Of a DNA stretch of 64,000 nt, positions 42,445 through 51,586 are shown one piece after another (position 1 is the stretch's first letter; every line of letters begins with the position of its first letter). Under the pieces are notes generated by a model. It searched no databases, was not told the origin of the DNA, and worked only from the letters and a program-made list of their open reading frames with translations. The DNA is taken from NCBI GenBank assembly GCA_963736525.1, contig CAVTPF010000012.1:124001-188000 (forward strand). The letters are read 5' to 3'. Position numbers and translations under genes: made by a program. The DNA comes from Bog-473 sp963736525. Its GTDB lineage: Bacteria > Actinomycetota > Acidimicrobiia > Acidimicrobiales > RAAP-2.

Positions 42445-42664
42445 CCCTGGGGGGCCGGGGCGCCCGTCCTCCGCTCGGGTTCTCGACCATAGGAACTCGA
42501 GCTGCTCCGCGGGGCCGGGCGGAAAGGTTGAGACGTGCACCCTTGCTTCGCCATTCGACCCCCGTGCGCTGGAACGACGTCGAACCCGAGTGCGAGGGAT
42601 GTTTTCGTGCAAAGCGTTCGCCTGGGTGCGACAATCGTTTCGGGACCAGACAGAGGAGAGCCGG

Positions 42665-43342
42665 ATGAGCACCCTCGATGGACAGAGCGCACCCGGCGGA
42701 TCGCCGAGCATCGAACCGGCCGATCTCAAGCTGGAGGCGGTCGTCATCCCCGTGGCCGACGCCGATCGCTCCAAGGCGTTCTACGCCGGCCTCGGCTGGA
42801 GGCTCGACGCCGACTTCTCCTTCGACAACGGCTTCCGGGTCGTGCAATTCACGCCACCGGGATCGCAGTGTTCTGTGCAGTTCGGCACTCACATCACGGG
42901 GGCGCCACCCGGATCTGCCCATGGCCTGTACCTGATCGTGTCTGACATCGAAGCCGGGCGCGACGAACTTGTCAGCCGGAGAGCCACGGTCAGTGGGGTG
43001 TTCCATTCCGGAGCGCCCGGAGCGCAATTCGATCCTGAGGGGACCGGTGATCGGGTCAACGGGCCGGATCCGGATCACAAGAGCTACAACTCCTTTGCCA
43101 CGTTCGAAGACCCCGACGGCAACAGCTGGCTGCTCCAAGAGGTGACCGATCGCCTCCCGGGCCGCCTCGATCCGACCACCACCTCGTTCAACTCCGCCGG
43201 TGACCTGGCTGCGGCATTGCGCCGCGCCGAGTCGGCCCACGCTGAGCACGAGAAGCGCATCGGCCGGGCCGACTCGGACTGGCCCGACTGGTACGGCGAG
43301 TACATGGTGCGCGAACAGAGCGGCCAGGAACTTCCTGTATGA
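42665..43342 (+). CDS. VOC-family (glyoxalase/dioxygenase superfamily) protein
   Basis: The 225-aa protein starts ATG 42665 (GAGGAG upstream). The VOC fold is shown by KLEAVVIPVADADRSKAFYA, GLGWRLDADFSFDNGFRVV, HGLYLIVSDIEAGRDEL and FATFEDPDGNSWLLQEVTDR (C-terminal Glu as a metal ligand). An unusual ~60-residue C-terminal helix (AALRRAESAHAEHEKRIG, then DWPDWYGEYMVREQSG) follows; this tail is common in a VOC subgroup next to flavin enzymes. Its stop overlaps the FAD oxidoreductase start (ATGA), so the two are co-translated. Substrate unknown. Confidence 0.88.
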   Translation: MSTLDGQSAPGGSPSIEPADLKLEAVVIPVADADRSKAFYAGLGWRLDADFSFDNGFRVVQFTPPGSQCSVQFGTHITGAPPGSAHGLYLIVSDIEAGRDELVSRRATVSGVFHSGAPGAQFDPEGTGDRVNGPDPDHKSYNSFATFEDPDGNSWLLQEVTDRLPGRLDPTTTSFNSAGDLAAALRRAESAHAEHEKRIGRADSDWPDWYGEYMVREQSGQELPV

Positions 43343-44712
43343 GCGATTTCGACGTGATCGTGCTGGGCGGCGGTGCGCCCGGCGAGCACTGCGCCGGGGC
43401 CATCGCGGCGCGTGGGCTTCGGGTCGCCGTCGTCGAGCGGGAGCTGGTCGGCGGCGAGTGCTCCTACTGGGCGTGCATCCCGTCCAAGTCCCTCTTGCGT
43501 CCGGGGGAGGCGGTCCATGGCGCCCGCGACGTCGGCGCCAGCGCCGAGGTGAACGTGCAGGCGGCGCTGGACTGGCGGGACTACATGGTGTCCGGCTATT
43601 CGGATGCGGGACAGGAGAAATGGCTGGCGGATCGGGGCATCGCGCTGGTCCGGGGCGTGGGCCGGCTCGCCGGGCCCGGCGTGGTCGACGTGGACGGCAC
43701 TCGCCACACGGCGGAGCATGTCGTCGTAGCGACGGGCGCGGATCCTTTCGTGCCACCCATTCCGGGGCTCGACGGCCTGGTCGGCGTGTGGGGCACGCGC
43801 GAAGCGACGGCGATGAAGACGGTTCCCAGCCGCCTCATCGTGCTCGGCGGTGGCCCGGCCGGTGTCGAGATCGCACAGGTGGTACGGCGGCTCGGTGGTC
43901 AGGCCGTGCTCGTCGAGGGCGCCGATCGGCTGATCCCACGAGAGTCGGCCCCCCTCGGCGTGGCTCTGACCGAGGCACTGCGGCGGGACGGGATCGAGTT
44001 GCACCTCGGAGTCCAGGCCGCGGAGGCCTCGCGCGACGGCGGCGACTACGTCCTGAGGCTCTCGGACGGGACCTCGGTACAAGGAGAGCGACTGCTCGTG
44101 GCGACCGGCCGCCGTCCCCGTGTCGAAGGGATCGGGCTCGAGACGGTCGGTATCGAGGCAAACCCACACGGCGTCGTCGTGGACGAGTATCTGCGTGCCG
44201 GCGACAACATTTGGGCCATTGGGGATGTCAACGGGATCTGGCCCCTGACACACGTCGGCGAGTACGAGGGAGACGTTGTGGCGGCGAACATCGCCGGAGA
44301 GAGCCACCAGACGAACTACGAAGCCGTGCCGCGCGTCACGTACACCGATCCGCAGGCGGCCGCCGTCGGTGCCGCGGAGGCACCCTACAGCAGCACAACG
44401 CTCTTGACCGACGTGTCCAAGACCGCGACGTACAGCCACCAGTACGCCCAGTCGAACGGATTCTTGACCCTGCTCAGCGACGGCGCCCGGTTGACCGGCG
44501 CTTACGCCCTCGGAGCCGAGGCCGGCGAGTGGCTCCAGCAGGCGACGCTCGCCATACGCGCCCGCGTTCCGTTGGAGGTGTTGAGCGACGTCATCCAGCC
44601 GTTTCCGAGTTTCTCGACCATCTTCGATTCGGCCTTCAAGACCCTTCGGATGGAGATCGCCAAAATGCCGCCGCCTTTGCAGCCCATGCAGGCGCAGATG
44701 GCACGGCTATGA
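43339..44712 (+). CDS. Pyridine nucleotide-disulfide oxidoreductase (class I flavoprotein)
   Basis: The 457-aa protein has FAD motif FDVIVLGGGAPGEHCAGAIA, the redox CxxxxC motif as GGECSYWACIPSKSLLRPG, an NAD(P) motif RLIVLGGGPAGVEIAQVVRR and the second FAD motif NIWAIGDVNGIWPL. It resembles dihydrolipoamide dehydrogenase/mercuric reductase. The C-terminal His-Glu catalytic pair (HP.L.E) is not evident: the segment reads IQPFPSFSTIFDSAF. This subgroup is therefore not a standard lipoamide dehydrogenase. It would pass electrons from NAD(P)H to a disulfide or quinone-like partner. Coupled to VOC genes on both sides. Confidence 0.9.
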   Translation: MSDFDVIVLGGGAPGEHCAGAIAARGLRVAVVERELVGGECSYWACIPSKSLLRPGEAVHGARDVGASAEVNVQAALDWRDYMVSGYSDAGQEKWLADRGIALVRGVGRLAGPGVVDVDGTRHTAEHVVVATGADPFVPPIPGLDGLVGVWGTREATAMKTVPSRLIVLGGGPAGVEIAQVVRRLGGQAVLVEGADRLIPRESAPLGVALTEALRRDGIELHLGVQAAEASRDGGDYVLRLSDGTSVQGERLLVATGRRPRVEGIGLETVGIEANPHGVVVDEYLRAGDNIWAIGDVNGIWPLTHVGEYEGDVVAANIAGESHQTNYEAVPRVTYTDPQAAAVGAAEAPYSSTTLLTDVSKTATYSHQYAQSNGFLTLLSDGARLTGAYALGAEAGEWLQQATLAIRARVPLEVLSDVIQPFPSFSTIFDSAFKTLRMEIAKMPPPLQPMQAQMARL

Positions 44713-44738
44713 CCGTCGAAGACCATCGGAGGTAGCAG

Positions 44739-45650
44739 ATGGCCGAGGTCTCACCGCCCCAAGAGGAAATCCTGCTCACACACTTCATCGTGTCGGACGA
44801 CGTCGAGCGCTCTCGGCACTTCTACACCGAAGTCCTTGGGGGCCGGGTCGCCTTCTCCAGCCCCGGAGGACCGACCAACGTCGCACTGTCCAATAGTTGG
44901 ATCGTCATCAATGCCGGCGGAGGCCCGACCGACGACAAGCCGGAGGTCACCCTGGAGACGCCCGGCGACCCAAATCGGGTGAGCAGCTTCGTCAACATCC
45001 GCGTCAAGGACATGGAGAAGGTGTACTCCGAATGGAGCGCGCGGGGTGCTCAGTTCCTGACGCCTCCGAAGCAACACCAGTACGAGATCCGTTGCTACAT
45101 CCGCGATCCCGATGGTCACCTTATCGAAGTGGGACAGACCACCGACCCCCAGGGGGACTGGGTGCCCGATCACTGGCCATCGAGTACGCGCGCCGACGAG
45201 CTCCCAACGCCCCCAGAGGGAATCGTGCTGGCCCACTTCATCGTGTCGGACGACGTCGAGCGCTCTCGCCGCTTCTACACCGATGTGCTCGGCGGCAGGG
45301 ATGCGTTCTCCGGACCCGGAGGGCTCACGTATGTCCAACTGTCGAACAGTTGGATCATCATCAACGTCGGCGGAGGGCCGACCGACGACAAGCCGGAGGT
45401 CACCCTTGAGACGCCTGCCGATCCTAACCGGGTCAGCAGTTTCCTCAATATACGAGTGACGGACATGCACGCTGTGTACACCGAATGGAGCGCGCGCGGT
45501 GCGGAATTCCTGACGCCACCGAAGCAGCACCAGTACGAAATCCGTTGTTATATCCGCGATCCCGATGGTCATCTGATCGAAGTGGGACAAACGACGGACC
45601 CGGGGGGAGATTGGTTCCCCGATCAATGGCCATCGAGCAAGTCGGAGTGA
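44739..45650 (+). CDS. Tandem VOC protein made of two nearly identical domains
   Basis: The 303-aa protein starts ATG 44739 (GGAGG upstream). Residues 1-145 and 150-303 are near-copies: each has HFIVSDDVERSR.FYT, VLGGR.AFS.PGG, INxGGGPTDDKPEVTLETP and PPKQHQYEIRCYIRDPDGHL ending IEVGQTTDP. His in HFIV, Glu/His pairs and Glu in LIEVG are possible metal ligands. Fused VOC pairs make a complete active site. High DNA identity between halves shows a recent internal duplication. A third, broken copy lies at 36143. Confidence 0.9.
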   Translation: MAEVSPPQEEILLTHFIVSDDVERSRHFYTEVLGGRVAFSSPGGPTNVALSNSWIVINAGGGPTDDKPEVTLETPGDPNRVSSFVNIRVKDMEKVYSEWSARGAQFLTPPKQHQYEIRCYIRDPDGHLIEVGQTTDPQGDWVPDHWPSSTRADELPTPPEGIVLAHFIVSDDVERSRRFYTDVLGGRDAFSGPGGLTYVQLSNSWIIINVGGGPTDDKPEVTLETPADPNRVSSFLNIRVTDMHAVYTEWSARGAEFLTPPKQHQYEIRCYIRDPDGHLIEVGQTTDPGGDWFPDQWPSSKSE

Positions 45651-45678
45651 GCTCTGTGACGGGGCGGAGGTCTCCATC

Positions 45679-46314
45679 ATGACCACGGCGATCATCGGCA
45701 CCGGAGGCATCGGATCGGCCATCGCGCGTCAGCTTGCTGCCGGTGGCGAGGCCCTCCAGCTCTCGAGCGCCGACAAGGAGTCGGCGCGAAAGCTGGTCGC
45801 GGCAATCGGCGGAGCGGCGGTCGTCGCGCTCGACAACCGGAGCGCTTTGCAGGGAGCCGATGCCGTCGTCCTTGCGCTGCGGTTTTCCGTGTTGAAAGAC
45901 GTCATCGACGAGATCGCCGACGCGCTGGGAGACACGTCTCTCGTCGTTCCGAGCAATCCGGTCGGACTCGACGCACAAGGCAAGGTCGTGCGACTCCTAC
46001 CGGAAGGGCAGTCATCGGGCCAAGTTGTTGCTGGGTGGTTGCCGATCGGGACACGCTTTGCCATTGCGTTCGGCACCATGTCGGCCGATCTCTTCAAGTC
46101 CTCGAGCCACCGGTCGCCCGAGCCCGCGGTTCTGTTCTACGTGTCCGAGGACGAGCATGGGAGCGACGAAGTCGAGCACTTGATCCGAACGGCGGGCTTT
46201 GAGCCGATGAGGATCGGCGGGGTCGAACAGTCGAGCCGACTCGAGGTGGGCGGCGATCTTCACGATCTTGTGGTCGGCTCCGCAGAGGCGCGGTCCCTCG
46301 TCGTGGGGGCCTGA
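45679..46314 (+). CDS. NADPH:F420 reductase-like oxidoreductase
   Basis: The 211-aa protein starts ATG 45679. The N-terminal Rossmann motif TAIIGTGGIGSAIARQLAAG binds NADP; ADAVVLALRFSVLKDVIDEI, SLVVPSNPVGLD and the C-terminal PMRIGGVEQSSRLEVGGDLH match F420-dependent NADP oxidoreductase-fold proteins (also called NAD(P)-binding pyrroline-5-carboxylate reductase-like). It may supply or use F420H2 for the adjacent VOC and flavoprotein genes. Without F420 contacts that I could verify, an F420-independent reductase is possible. Confidence 0.83.
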   Translation: MTTAIIGTGGIGSAIARQLAAGGEALQLSSADKESARKLVAAIGGAAVVALDNRSALQGADAVVLALRFSVLKDVIDEIADALGDTSLVVPSNPVGLDAQGKVVRLLPEGQSSGQVVAGWLPIGTRFAIAFGTMSADLFKSSSHRSPEPAVLFYVSEDEHGSDEVEHLIRTAGFEPMRIGGVEQSSRLEVGGDLHDLVVGSAEARSLVVGA

Positions 46315-46368
46315 TTGCCTTCCGACGTGGCCGGGGCCAGCAAACGAGACCGAATAAGAAGTGATGTC

Positions 46369-46842
46369 GTGAACAGTCGTCTTCCCGATCCACGTCTCGA
46401 CCTGATCTACCGCCTGGAAGCGAGCGTCGGCGACCCCCAGGACGTTGGCCAGATCTCCGTTGGACACCGGCGGATCGTTCCATTGAACGGCGGGACGTTC
46501 AGCGGACCTGAGTTGCGCGGGACATTGCTTCCCGGAGCCAGCGCCGATTGGCAGACGGTTCTTCCTGATGGCACTGTGCTCGGCGACGTCCGCTACACGC
46601 TGGAAACCGAGAGAGGAAATATGCTCTATGTCCGATCTCAAGGCGTGCGCCACGGAAGCCCGGAAATTCTCGAGCGCCTCGTCCGTGGGGAGGCCGTCGA
46701 CGCCGCCGAATACACCTTTCGTACCGCAGTCAAGATCGAGACCGGGGCCGACGGCCTCGACTGGTTGAACAAGGGGGTATTCGTCAGTGTCGGAGGCCGG
46801 CAGAGCGGTGGTGTGATCTACGAGGTGTATCTCGTCGGATGA
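46369..46842 (+). CDS. DUF3237 (UPF0311) protein
   Basis: The 157-aa protein starts GTG 46369 (AAGAAGTGAT upstream). It shows the DUF3237 lipocalin-like barrel: LIYRLEASVGDPQDVG, RRIVPLNGGTFSGPELRGTL, PGASADWQTVLPDGTVLGDV, RYTLETERGNMLYVRSQGVR and FVSVGGRQSGGVIYEVYLV. Function is unknown; it is often seen in clusters for aromatic or terpenoid degradation. It is the last gene of the redoxin-VOC-flavoprotein cluster. Confidence 0.88.
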   Translation: MNSRLPDPRLDLIYRLEASVGDPQDVGQISVGHRRIVPLNGGTFSGPELRGTLLPGASADWQTVLPDGTVLGDVRYTLETERGNMLYVRSQGVRHGSPEILERLVRGEAVDAAEYTFRTAVKIETGADGLDWLNKGVFVSVGGRQSGGVIYEVYLVG

Positions 46843-47211
46843 GCCCTGCATCCACGACTCACGCAAAATCGCAGTGGAGGTGAACTTCCATCGCCCTGCC
46901 CATCTCGGGCCGACGCTGGGCTCACCGCTTGGCCCGAAAGCATCGACACGTCCCAGATCCCCACCCTGGGTCCCCGGTGAACTAACCAACCTCCTTCATG
47001 TTCACAGGAACGAGGACATGGAAGCAACAGCGTTACGCGAGCAGCGCTACCGGTCGATAGGCGGGTACACCTGTGCTGTAGCGACGATCCACCAGGATCA
47101 GATCAAGGCCGACTGCACGAAGTGGGCAGCGGCCGACGCCACCCCCCACCGACCTTGCGCAGAGCACCGCCACCCGGGGACCACGATGATGAGCGCGCGG
47201 CCAGCCAAGGT
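46843..47211. other. Intergenic stretch, no confident gene
   Basis: About 370 bases lie between the DUF3237 gene and the end of the converging secreted repeat protein. A plus-strand frame from 47018 (starting MEATALREQRYRSIGG) has two Cys and no family; it is too weak to call. Confidence 0.4.
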
Positions 47212-50200
47212 CTAGTTCGCCACCGTCACAGAGATGGCAGGACTGACTCCCTGGTCGCCACCCGGATCGGAGGCCTCGCTCTGCAAGGTGTAGGTGCCGT
47301 CGGGCACGGTCGCGCTGTTCCAGCTCGCGATCCAGCCGTAATAGCTCGGGGTTGCCGTGGCGATGAGTACATCGTTCAGCGATCCACCCGTGAGATAGAA
47401 CCCGACACTGGACACACCCGCCACGCTGTCCGACGCCCCGGCGTCCAAGAGCACCTGAGCCCCTGACACCGAGGCGCCGTTCGACGGAATCACGATGCTG
47501 GTCGTCGGCGGCGGGTTGTCGACGACGACCGTCACCCCCGGGCTCACTCCCTGGAGGCCGGCCGTATCGGAGGCCTCGCTCTCCAAGGTGTAGGTGCCGT
47601 CGGGCACCGTCGTGCTGTTCCAGGTCGCGACCCAGCCGTAATAGCTCGGGGTCGCCGTGGCGATGACCGCATTGTCCAGCGATCCGCCCGTGAGCGTGAA
47701 CTGGACCTGATTCACACCCATGTTGAGCGACGCACTGGCGTCCAAGCCCACCTGGGATCCTGACACCGAGGCGCCGTTCGAGGGAACCACGATGCTGGTC
47801 GTCGGCGGCGGGTTGTCGACGACGACCGTCACCCCCGGACTCACCCCCTCGAATCCGGCCCCGTCGGAGGCTTCGCTCCCCAGGGTGTAGGTCCCGTTGG
47901 GCACGGTCGTGCTGTTCCAGAGCGCGATCCAGCCGTAGGGGCTCGCGGTCGCCGTGGCGATGAGCGCATTGTCCAGCGATCCGCCCGTGAGGGTGAACTG
48001 GACCTTGTTCACACCCACGTTGAGAGTCGCACCGGCGTCCAAGACCACCTGGGATCCCGACACCGAGGCGCCGTTCGAGGGAAGCACGATGCTGGTCGTC
48101 GGCGACGTGTTCTCGACGACGACGGTGACCCCCTTACTGACCCCTTCGAATCCAGCCCCGTCGGAGGCTTCGGCCTGCAGGGTGTAGGTGCCGTCGGGCA
48201 CCGTCGTGGTGTCCCACGCCCCGAGCCAGCCGTAGCGGCTCGGGCCCGCCTGGGCGATGACCGCATTGTCCAGCGATCCGCCCGTGAGGGTGAACTCGAC
48301 ATTGGTCACACCCACGTTGGTCGCCACCCCGGCGCCGAGGAACACCTCGCCCGACACCCAGGAACCGTTGGAGGGGATGGCGACGGTGGGTTTCGGCGGT
48401 GTGTTCTCGACGATGACCGTGACCCCGGGACTGGTTCCCTGGTTGCCGGCCGCATCGGAAGCGACGCTCTGGAGGGTGTAGGTGCCGTCGGGCACCTCCG
48501 TGCTGTTCCACTCCGCGATCCAGCCGTAGCGGCTCGGGGTCGCCGTGGCGACGACCGCATTGTTGAGCGATCCGCCCGTGAGGGTGAACTGGACCTTGTT
48601 CACACCCGCGGGGTCGGACGCCCCGGCGTCGAGGACCACTTGGGATCCGGACACCCAAGAGCCACTGGTCGAGGGAACCAGGACATTTGTGGTGACGGTG
48701 TTCTGGACGTTGACCGTCACCCCCTGGCTGTAGGCGACGTTTCCGGCGGCGTCGGTCACCACGCTCTGCAGCGTGTAGGCGCCATTGGGCACGGTTCCCG
48801 ACTGCCAGCTGGCGACCCAGCCGTTCTGGGTCTGGCTTCCCGTGGCGATCACGGCGTCGCTCAGTGTCCCCCCGGTCAGGACGTACTGCACTTGGCTGAC
48901 GGGGGAGGCGGAGTCGGACGCACTGGCATCGAGCGTCTGGATCCCGGCCAAGTCGCTCCCACCCGAGGGGGCGGTGACCGTGGTCACCGGGTTCGGAAAG
49001 GCGACGCTCGGCGTCCAACTCACCCGACACTGGCTCGAACCGTTCTCCTGCACGGCGAAGTGCAGCACGTCACCCGCGTTGACGCTGACACCGTCGAGAT
49101 TCGCGTCGACGCCCACGTCGTTGCCCGCAGTGATGGTCTGGGGACCCCACAGTGGGGTCGACGAGCCGTTCTTGGTGATCTCGGCCGTCACGCCCGACGC
49201 GCAGGTCGGATCGGTCATCAGCACTCTGCCGCGGATGCTGGCGCTGCCGGCGTTCGGCGCCGTCCACGACCGGGCCACCCACGACGTCGAGGTCGATGGG
49301 GGCAACTCCTCGAAGTTGCTCACGAAGCCCGAAGCGGTCCCCCCTGTCGTCCACTCCTGATCCAAGGTGGCCAACGTCGTACAGCCAGAGAGGTTCGTCC
49401 ATGTCGAATTGTTGGCGCTTGATTGATACGACCAACCATTGGCACCCTGAGTGCTGCAGCTGAAGCCGTTGGCCGCGTACCACAGGTTGTTCGGACCACT
49501 CGCAGCCACATTGTTGTTTTGGTCGAACCCGCTGAAGTTCGCACCATTTGCCACCTCGAACCCACCTGTGCCTGTCGGCGCGTTGTAGAGGTTGTTCTCA
49601 ATGGAACCGGTTGCTTCGACGAAGTTCGAAAGCCATTCACTCGTCCAGATCTGACCCCAGACAGGGTAGGGGACATAGCCCAATCTGTAACCGGCGCCGT
49701 TGTCAGAAAAGACGTTCCCGGAGATGTTCAGGTTGGTGATGGGAGCCGGATGATCGAGGACTTCTATTCCGGGTCCTGCATTGTTGGCGATGTAATTGTC
49801 CTCGATGTTGATCCCGCTGTCGGGACCGTCCGAGGGCTCGATATCGAGCGCAGAGAGGTCGACTTCAGCGGCGGGCGGTACGTCATCGATGACGTCGTTG
49901 ACGAACGTCAGGTTCGTGTCGTCATCGATGTAGTTCGCGGTGGACCCTCCCGGGGTGTCGCAGGCCGCGTCGCCGATCGATTCGGAGTTTTCGATGATCA
50001 CATTTGATGCGCCTGGACCAGGTCCCCAACCAGTCTCCGCGCAGCCGCCGTAGGAATACAGGCGGTTGACAATCACGTCAGAGACTCCCGCTAAAGCTAA
50101 CGTAGCTCCGCTACAGGGGCCATTGTTGCTACAGCTCAACGTGTTCGCCCCTCCTAACACGTCTTGCACCAGCACATTGCTGGCGGTGCCTGTTCCGGTC

Positions 50201-50715
50201 GGTGACTGAATTCCCTCACCGTCTCCCGACAAAACAAGGTCCAAGAAGCGGTAGCCGGTTTGATTGGTGCTGTCATTGATCAGTATGCCGGTTCCGGCAT
50301 CTTCGACTGTGATGTCTTCAATCTCGACATAACTGTTGTTGTAGAGGTTGATTCCAATGAAGCTCGTGTTGTCGTTGCCGTTGATGATTGGCGCCGCGCC
50401 CGAGCCATACGCGGAAACCGTCAAGTAGTTCGTGGATGTTCCTGACCCATAGAGGACCATTTCCCCCGTGAAGGAGTCCCCACGTTTGAGAAGGATCTGA
50501 TCGCCCGGCTGAAAGGTCGAGGAGTCGATGACACTGAAGCCGCACCATGGGGACGCCTCTGTTCCTGCTCCCGGACAGGTCGCCGTGCTGTCCACGTAAT
50601 ACGTCGTAGAGGCGGCGCTGGACGCGGTGGCCCCCAAGAACACCAGGCATCCGACGACGAGACAGAACGTCGCCCCAAGGGAGACCATTCGACCGAGAAC
50701 CCGCCAATCACCCAT
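47212..50715 (-). CDS. Large secreted beta-helix protein with six Ig-like repeats
   Basis: The protein is 1167 aa from ATG 50715 (GGGGAGG upstream) with a signal peptide (MVSLGATFCLVVGCLVFLGA, cleavage near SSAAS). Residues about 35-400 are a right-handed parallel beta-helix (pectate-lyase-like): YYVDSTATCPGAGTEASPWC, GDQILLKRGDSFTGEM, then many NNSYVEIEDI-type rungs. Residues 400-580 are a beta-rich link with Cys pairs. The C-terminal ~590 residues are six Ig-like repeats of about 96 aa. It ends without an anchor. Carbohydrate binding, cleavage or surface adhesion are possible; the catalytic residues are not clear. Third-position GC is lower at the 5' end, suggesting transfer. Confidence 0.85.
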   Translation of the reverse strand: MGDWRVLGRMVSLGATFCLVVGCLVFLGATASSAASTTYYVDSTATCPGAGTEASPWCGFSVIDSSTFQPGDQILLKRGDSFTGEMVLYGSGTSTNYLTVSAYGSGAAPIINGNDNTSFIGINLYNNSYVEIEDITVEDAGTGILINDSTNQTGYRFLDLVLSGDGEGIQSPTGTGTASNVLVQDVLGGANTLSCSNNGPCSGATLALAGVSDVIVNRLYSYGGCAETGWGPGPGASNVIIENSESIGDAACDTPGGSTANYIDDDTNLTFVNDVIDDVPPAAEVDLSALDIEPSDGPDSGINIEDNYIANNAGPGIEVLDHPAPITNLNISGNVFSDNGAGYRLGYVPYPVWGQIWTSEWLSNFVEATGSIENNLYNAPTGTGGFEVANGANFSGFDQNNNVAASGPNNLWYAANGFSCSTQGANGWSYQSSANNSTWTNLSGCTTLATLDQEWTTGGTASGFVSNFEELPPSTSTSWVARSWTAPNAGSASIRGRVLMTDPTCASGVTAEITKNGSSTPLWGPQTITAGNDVGVDANLDGVSVNAGDVLHFAVQENGSSQCRVSWTPSVAFPNPVTTVTAPSGGSDLAGIQTLDASASDSASPVSQVQYVLTGGTLSDAVIATGSQTQNGWVASWQSGTVPNGAYTLQSVVTDAAGNVAYSQGVTVNVQNTVTTNVLVPSTSGSWVSGSQVVLDAGASDPAGVNKVQFTLTGGSLNNAVVATATPSRYGWIAEWNSTEVPDGTYTLQSVASDAAGNQGTSPGVTVIVENTPPKPTVAIPSNGSWVSGEVFLGAGVATNVGVTNVEFTLTGGSLDNAVIAQAGPSRYGWLGAWDTTTVPDGTYTLQAEASDGAGFEGVSKGVTVVVENTSPTTSIVLPSNGASVSGSQVVLDAGATLNVGVNKVQFTLTGGSLDNALIATATASPYGWIALWNSTTVPNGTYTLGSEASDGAGFEGVSPGVTVVVDNPPPTTSIVVPSNGASVSGSQVGLDASASLNMGVNQVQFTLTGGSLDNAVIATATPSYYGWVATWNSTTVPDGTYTLESEASDTAGLQGVSPGVTVVVDNPPPTTSIVIPSNGASVSGAQVLLDAGASDSVAGVSSVGFYLTGGSLNDVLIATATPSYYGWIASWNSATVPDGTYTLQSEASDPGGDQGVSPAISVTVAN
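47215..48985 (-). repeat. Six tandem ~290-bp repeats encoding Ig-like domains
   Basis: Each unit encodes PSNGASVSG, VQFTLTGGSLDNAVIATATP, YGW.A.WNSTTVPDGTYTL and EASD.AG..GVSPGVTVVV. The units nearest the C-terminus are the most alike, down to identical codons over tens of bases. It is a target for unequal recombination. Confidence 0.85.
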
Positions 50716-50757
50716 GGAGTGCCTCCCCTGCCGAACTCCGTACGGCATGATGTTTGC

Positions 50758-51050
50758 ACATTGAGCGCCTCAAAGACTCGGCGCTCTTGGCCTTCCCGTT
50801 GTCGGACTCGGACGCGAACCGCACGTGGATGGCGAAACGTCATGATGGCCGCCGACCTGGTGCGCTGGTTCCAGCTCCTCTGCCTCGGCGGATCCTGGGC
50901 CAAGGCGCAACCAATGTTTGTGCTGGGGCCTGTTCCACGCGCCGGGCCGTCTCGTGCGTACGGGCCGACGCCACGTCGTGCGCATCCAGAGCGGCTGGCC
51001 CAGTGCCGATGCGGCTGCTCGGCGCCTATCGAAGACTCGACCTCATCGTC
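50758..51050 (+). pseudogene. C-terminal remnant of an IS1380-family transposase
   Basis: Across three frames one can read ERLKDSALLAFPLSDSDANR, then MAADLVRWFQLLCLGGSW, then LFHAPGRLVRTGRRHVVRI with SGWPSADAA, then LLGAYRRLDLI. This order is the C-terminal end of IS1380-type DDE transposases. The N-terminal two thirds, with the catalytic DDE residues, is missing, and at least three frameshifts are present. The remnant starts about 40 bases from the start of the beta-helix gene, which points to deletion of the rest of the element there. Confidence 0.7.
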
Positions 51051-51586
51051 TTTTATCGGTCCCGATTCCCCTCAGTCGACAGCCGCGGCGGAAGAGCCCG
51101 CTCCGAATCACCTCCGGGTCTAAATGACCACACCAACCGACGCCAATGGGGTGCCACCGCTGCGGGCGAGCGCGAATCACGCCGCTCGACCTCAACCCCT
51201 TGGACCAGAAGAGACCAAAGTGTGGTGGTTACAGGCTCGCGAAAGGCGGAAACTGGACCGCTATCGCAACGTCAGCCATAGGGGGGGTATGGACAGTCGG
51301 GAAGATTTGCGGGATGTGGAACAGAGGCAGATAAGGGTTGTCCCGGAACTGATGGGTAAGTCGCCACTGCGACGAATCAGTTCACCCGCAGACACGTTCT
51401 GGGCATAGCGTTTGACCTCGTTGGCATTCGGACATGACTGTGCGGCAGGTGCCTTTCCTGGAAAACTGGTTCGCCGATGAGACCATGACCCGGAAGTTCG
51501 TCGCCTGCAGCTTGGGCAAGGTGGATGGTGAGGTCCCGATCTCGGTGAGCAAACTCCGATAGTCAAGGAGTGGCAAAGTTAACGAA
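51051..51586. other. Intergenic stretch, no gene seen
   Basis: This lies between the transposase remnant and the glycosyltransferase and may include the right end of the IS. CCATA-GGGGGGG-TATGG at 51276-51292 is a short inverted repeat around a G7 run. No supported coding frame. Confidence 0.4.

Noticed and set aside
46769..46780. GGGGGTAT resembling half of the CstR-type operator
   Set aside because: It lies inside the DUF3237 coding sequence and has no matching left half-site (TTGAAC instead of ATACCC).
47018..47215. 65-aa plus-strand frame starting MEATALREQ
   Set aside because: No family, weak ribosome-binding site, and it overlaps the end of the convergent beta-helix gene by a few bases.
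47212..48990. CRISPR-like or tandem-repeat array
   Set aside because: The regular repeats are about 290 bp and code in frame for Ig-like domains; there are no short direct repeats with unique spacers and no cas genes.
51276..51292. CCATA-G7-TATGG inverted repeat as a CsoR-type operator
   Set aside because: The half-sites do not match the ATACCC/GGGTAT pattern and the neighbouring gene is a glycosyltransferase. It may be an IS end fragment but that is not supported.
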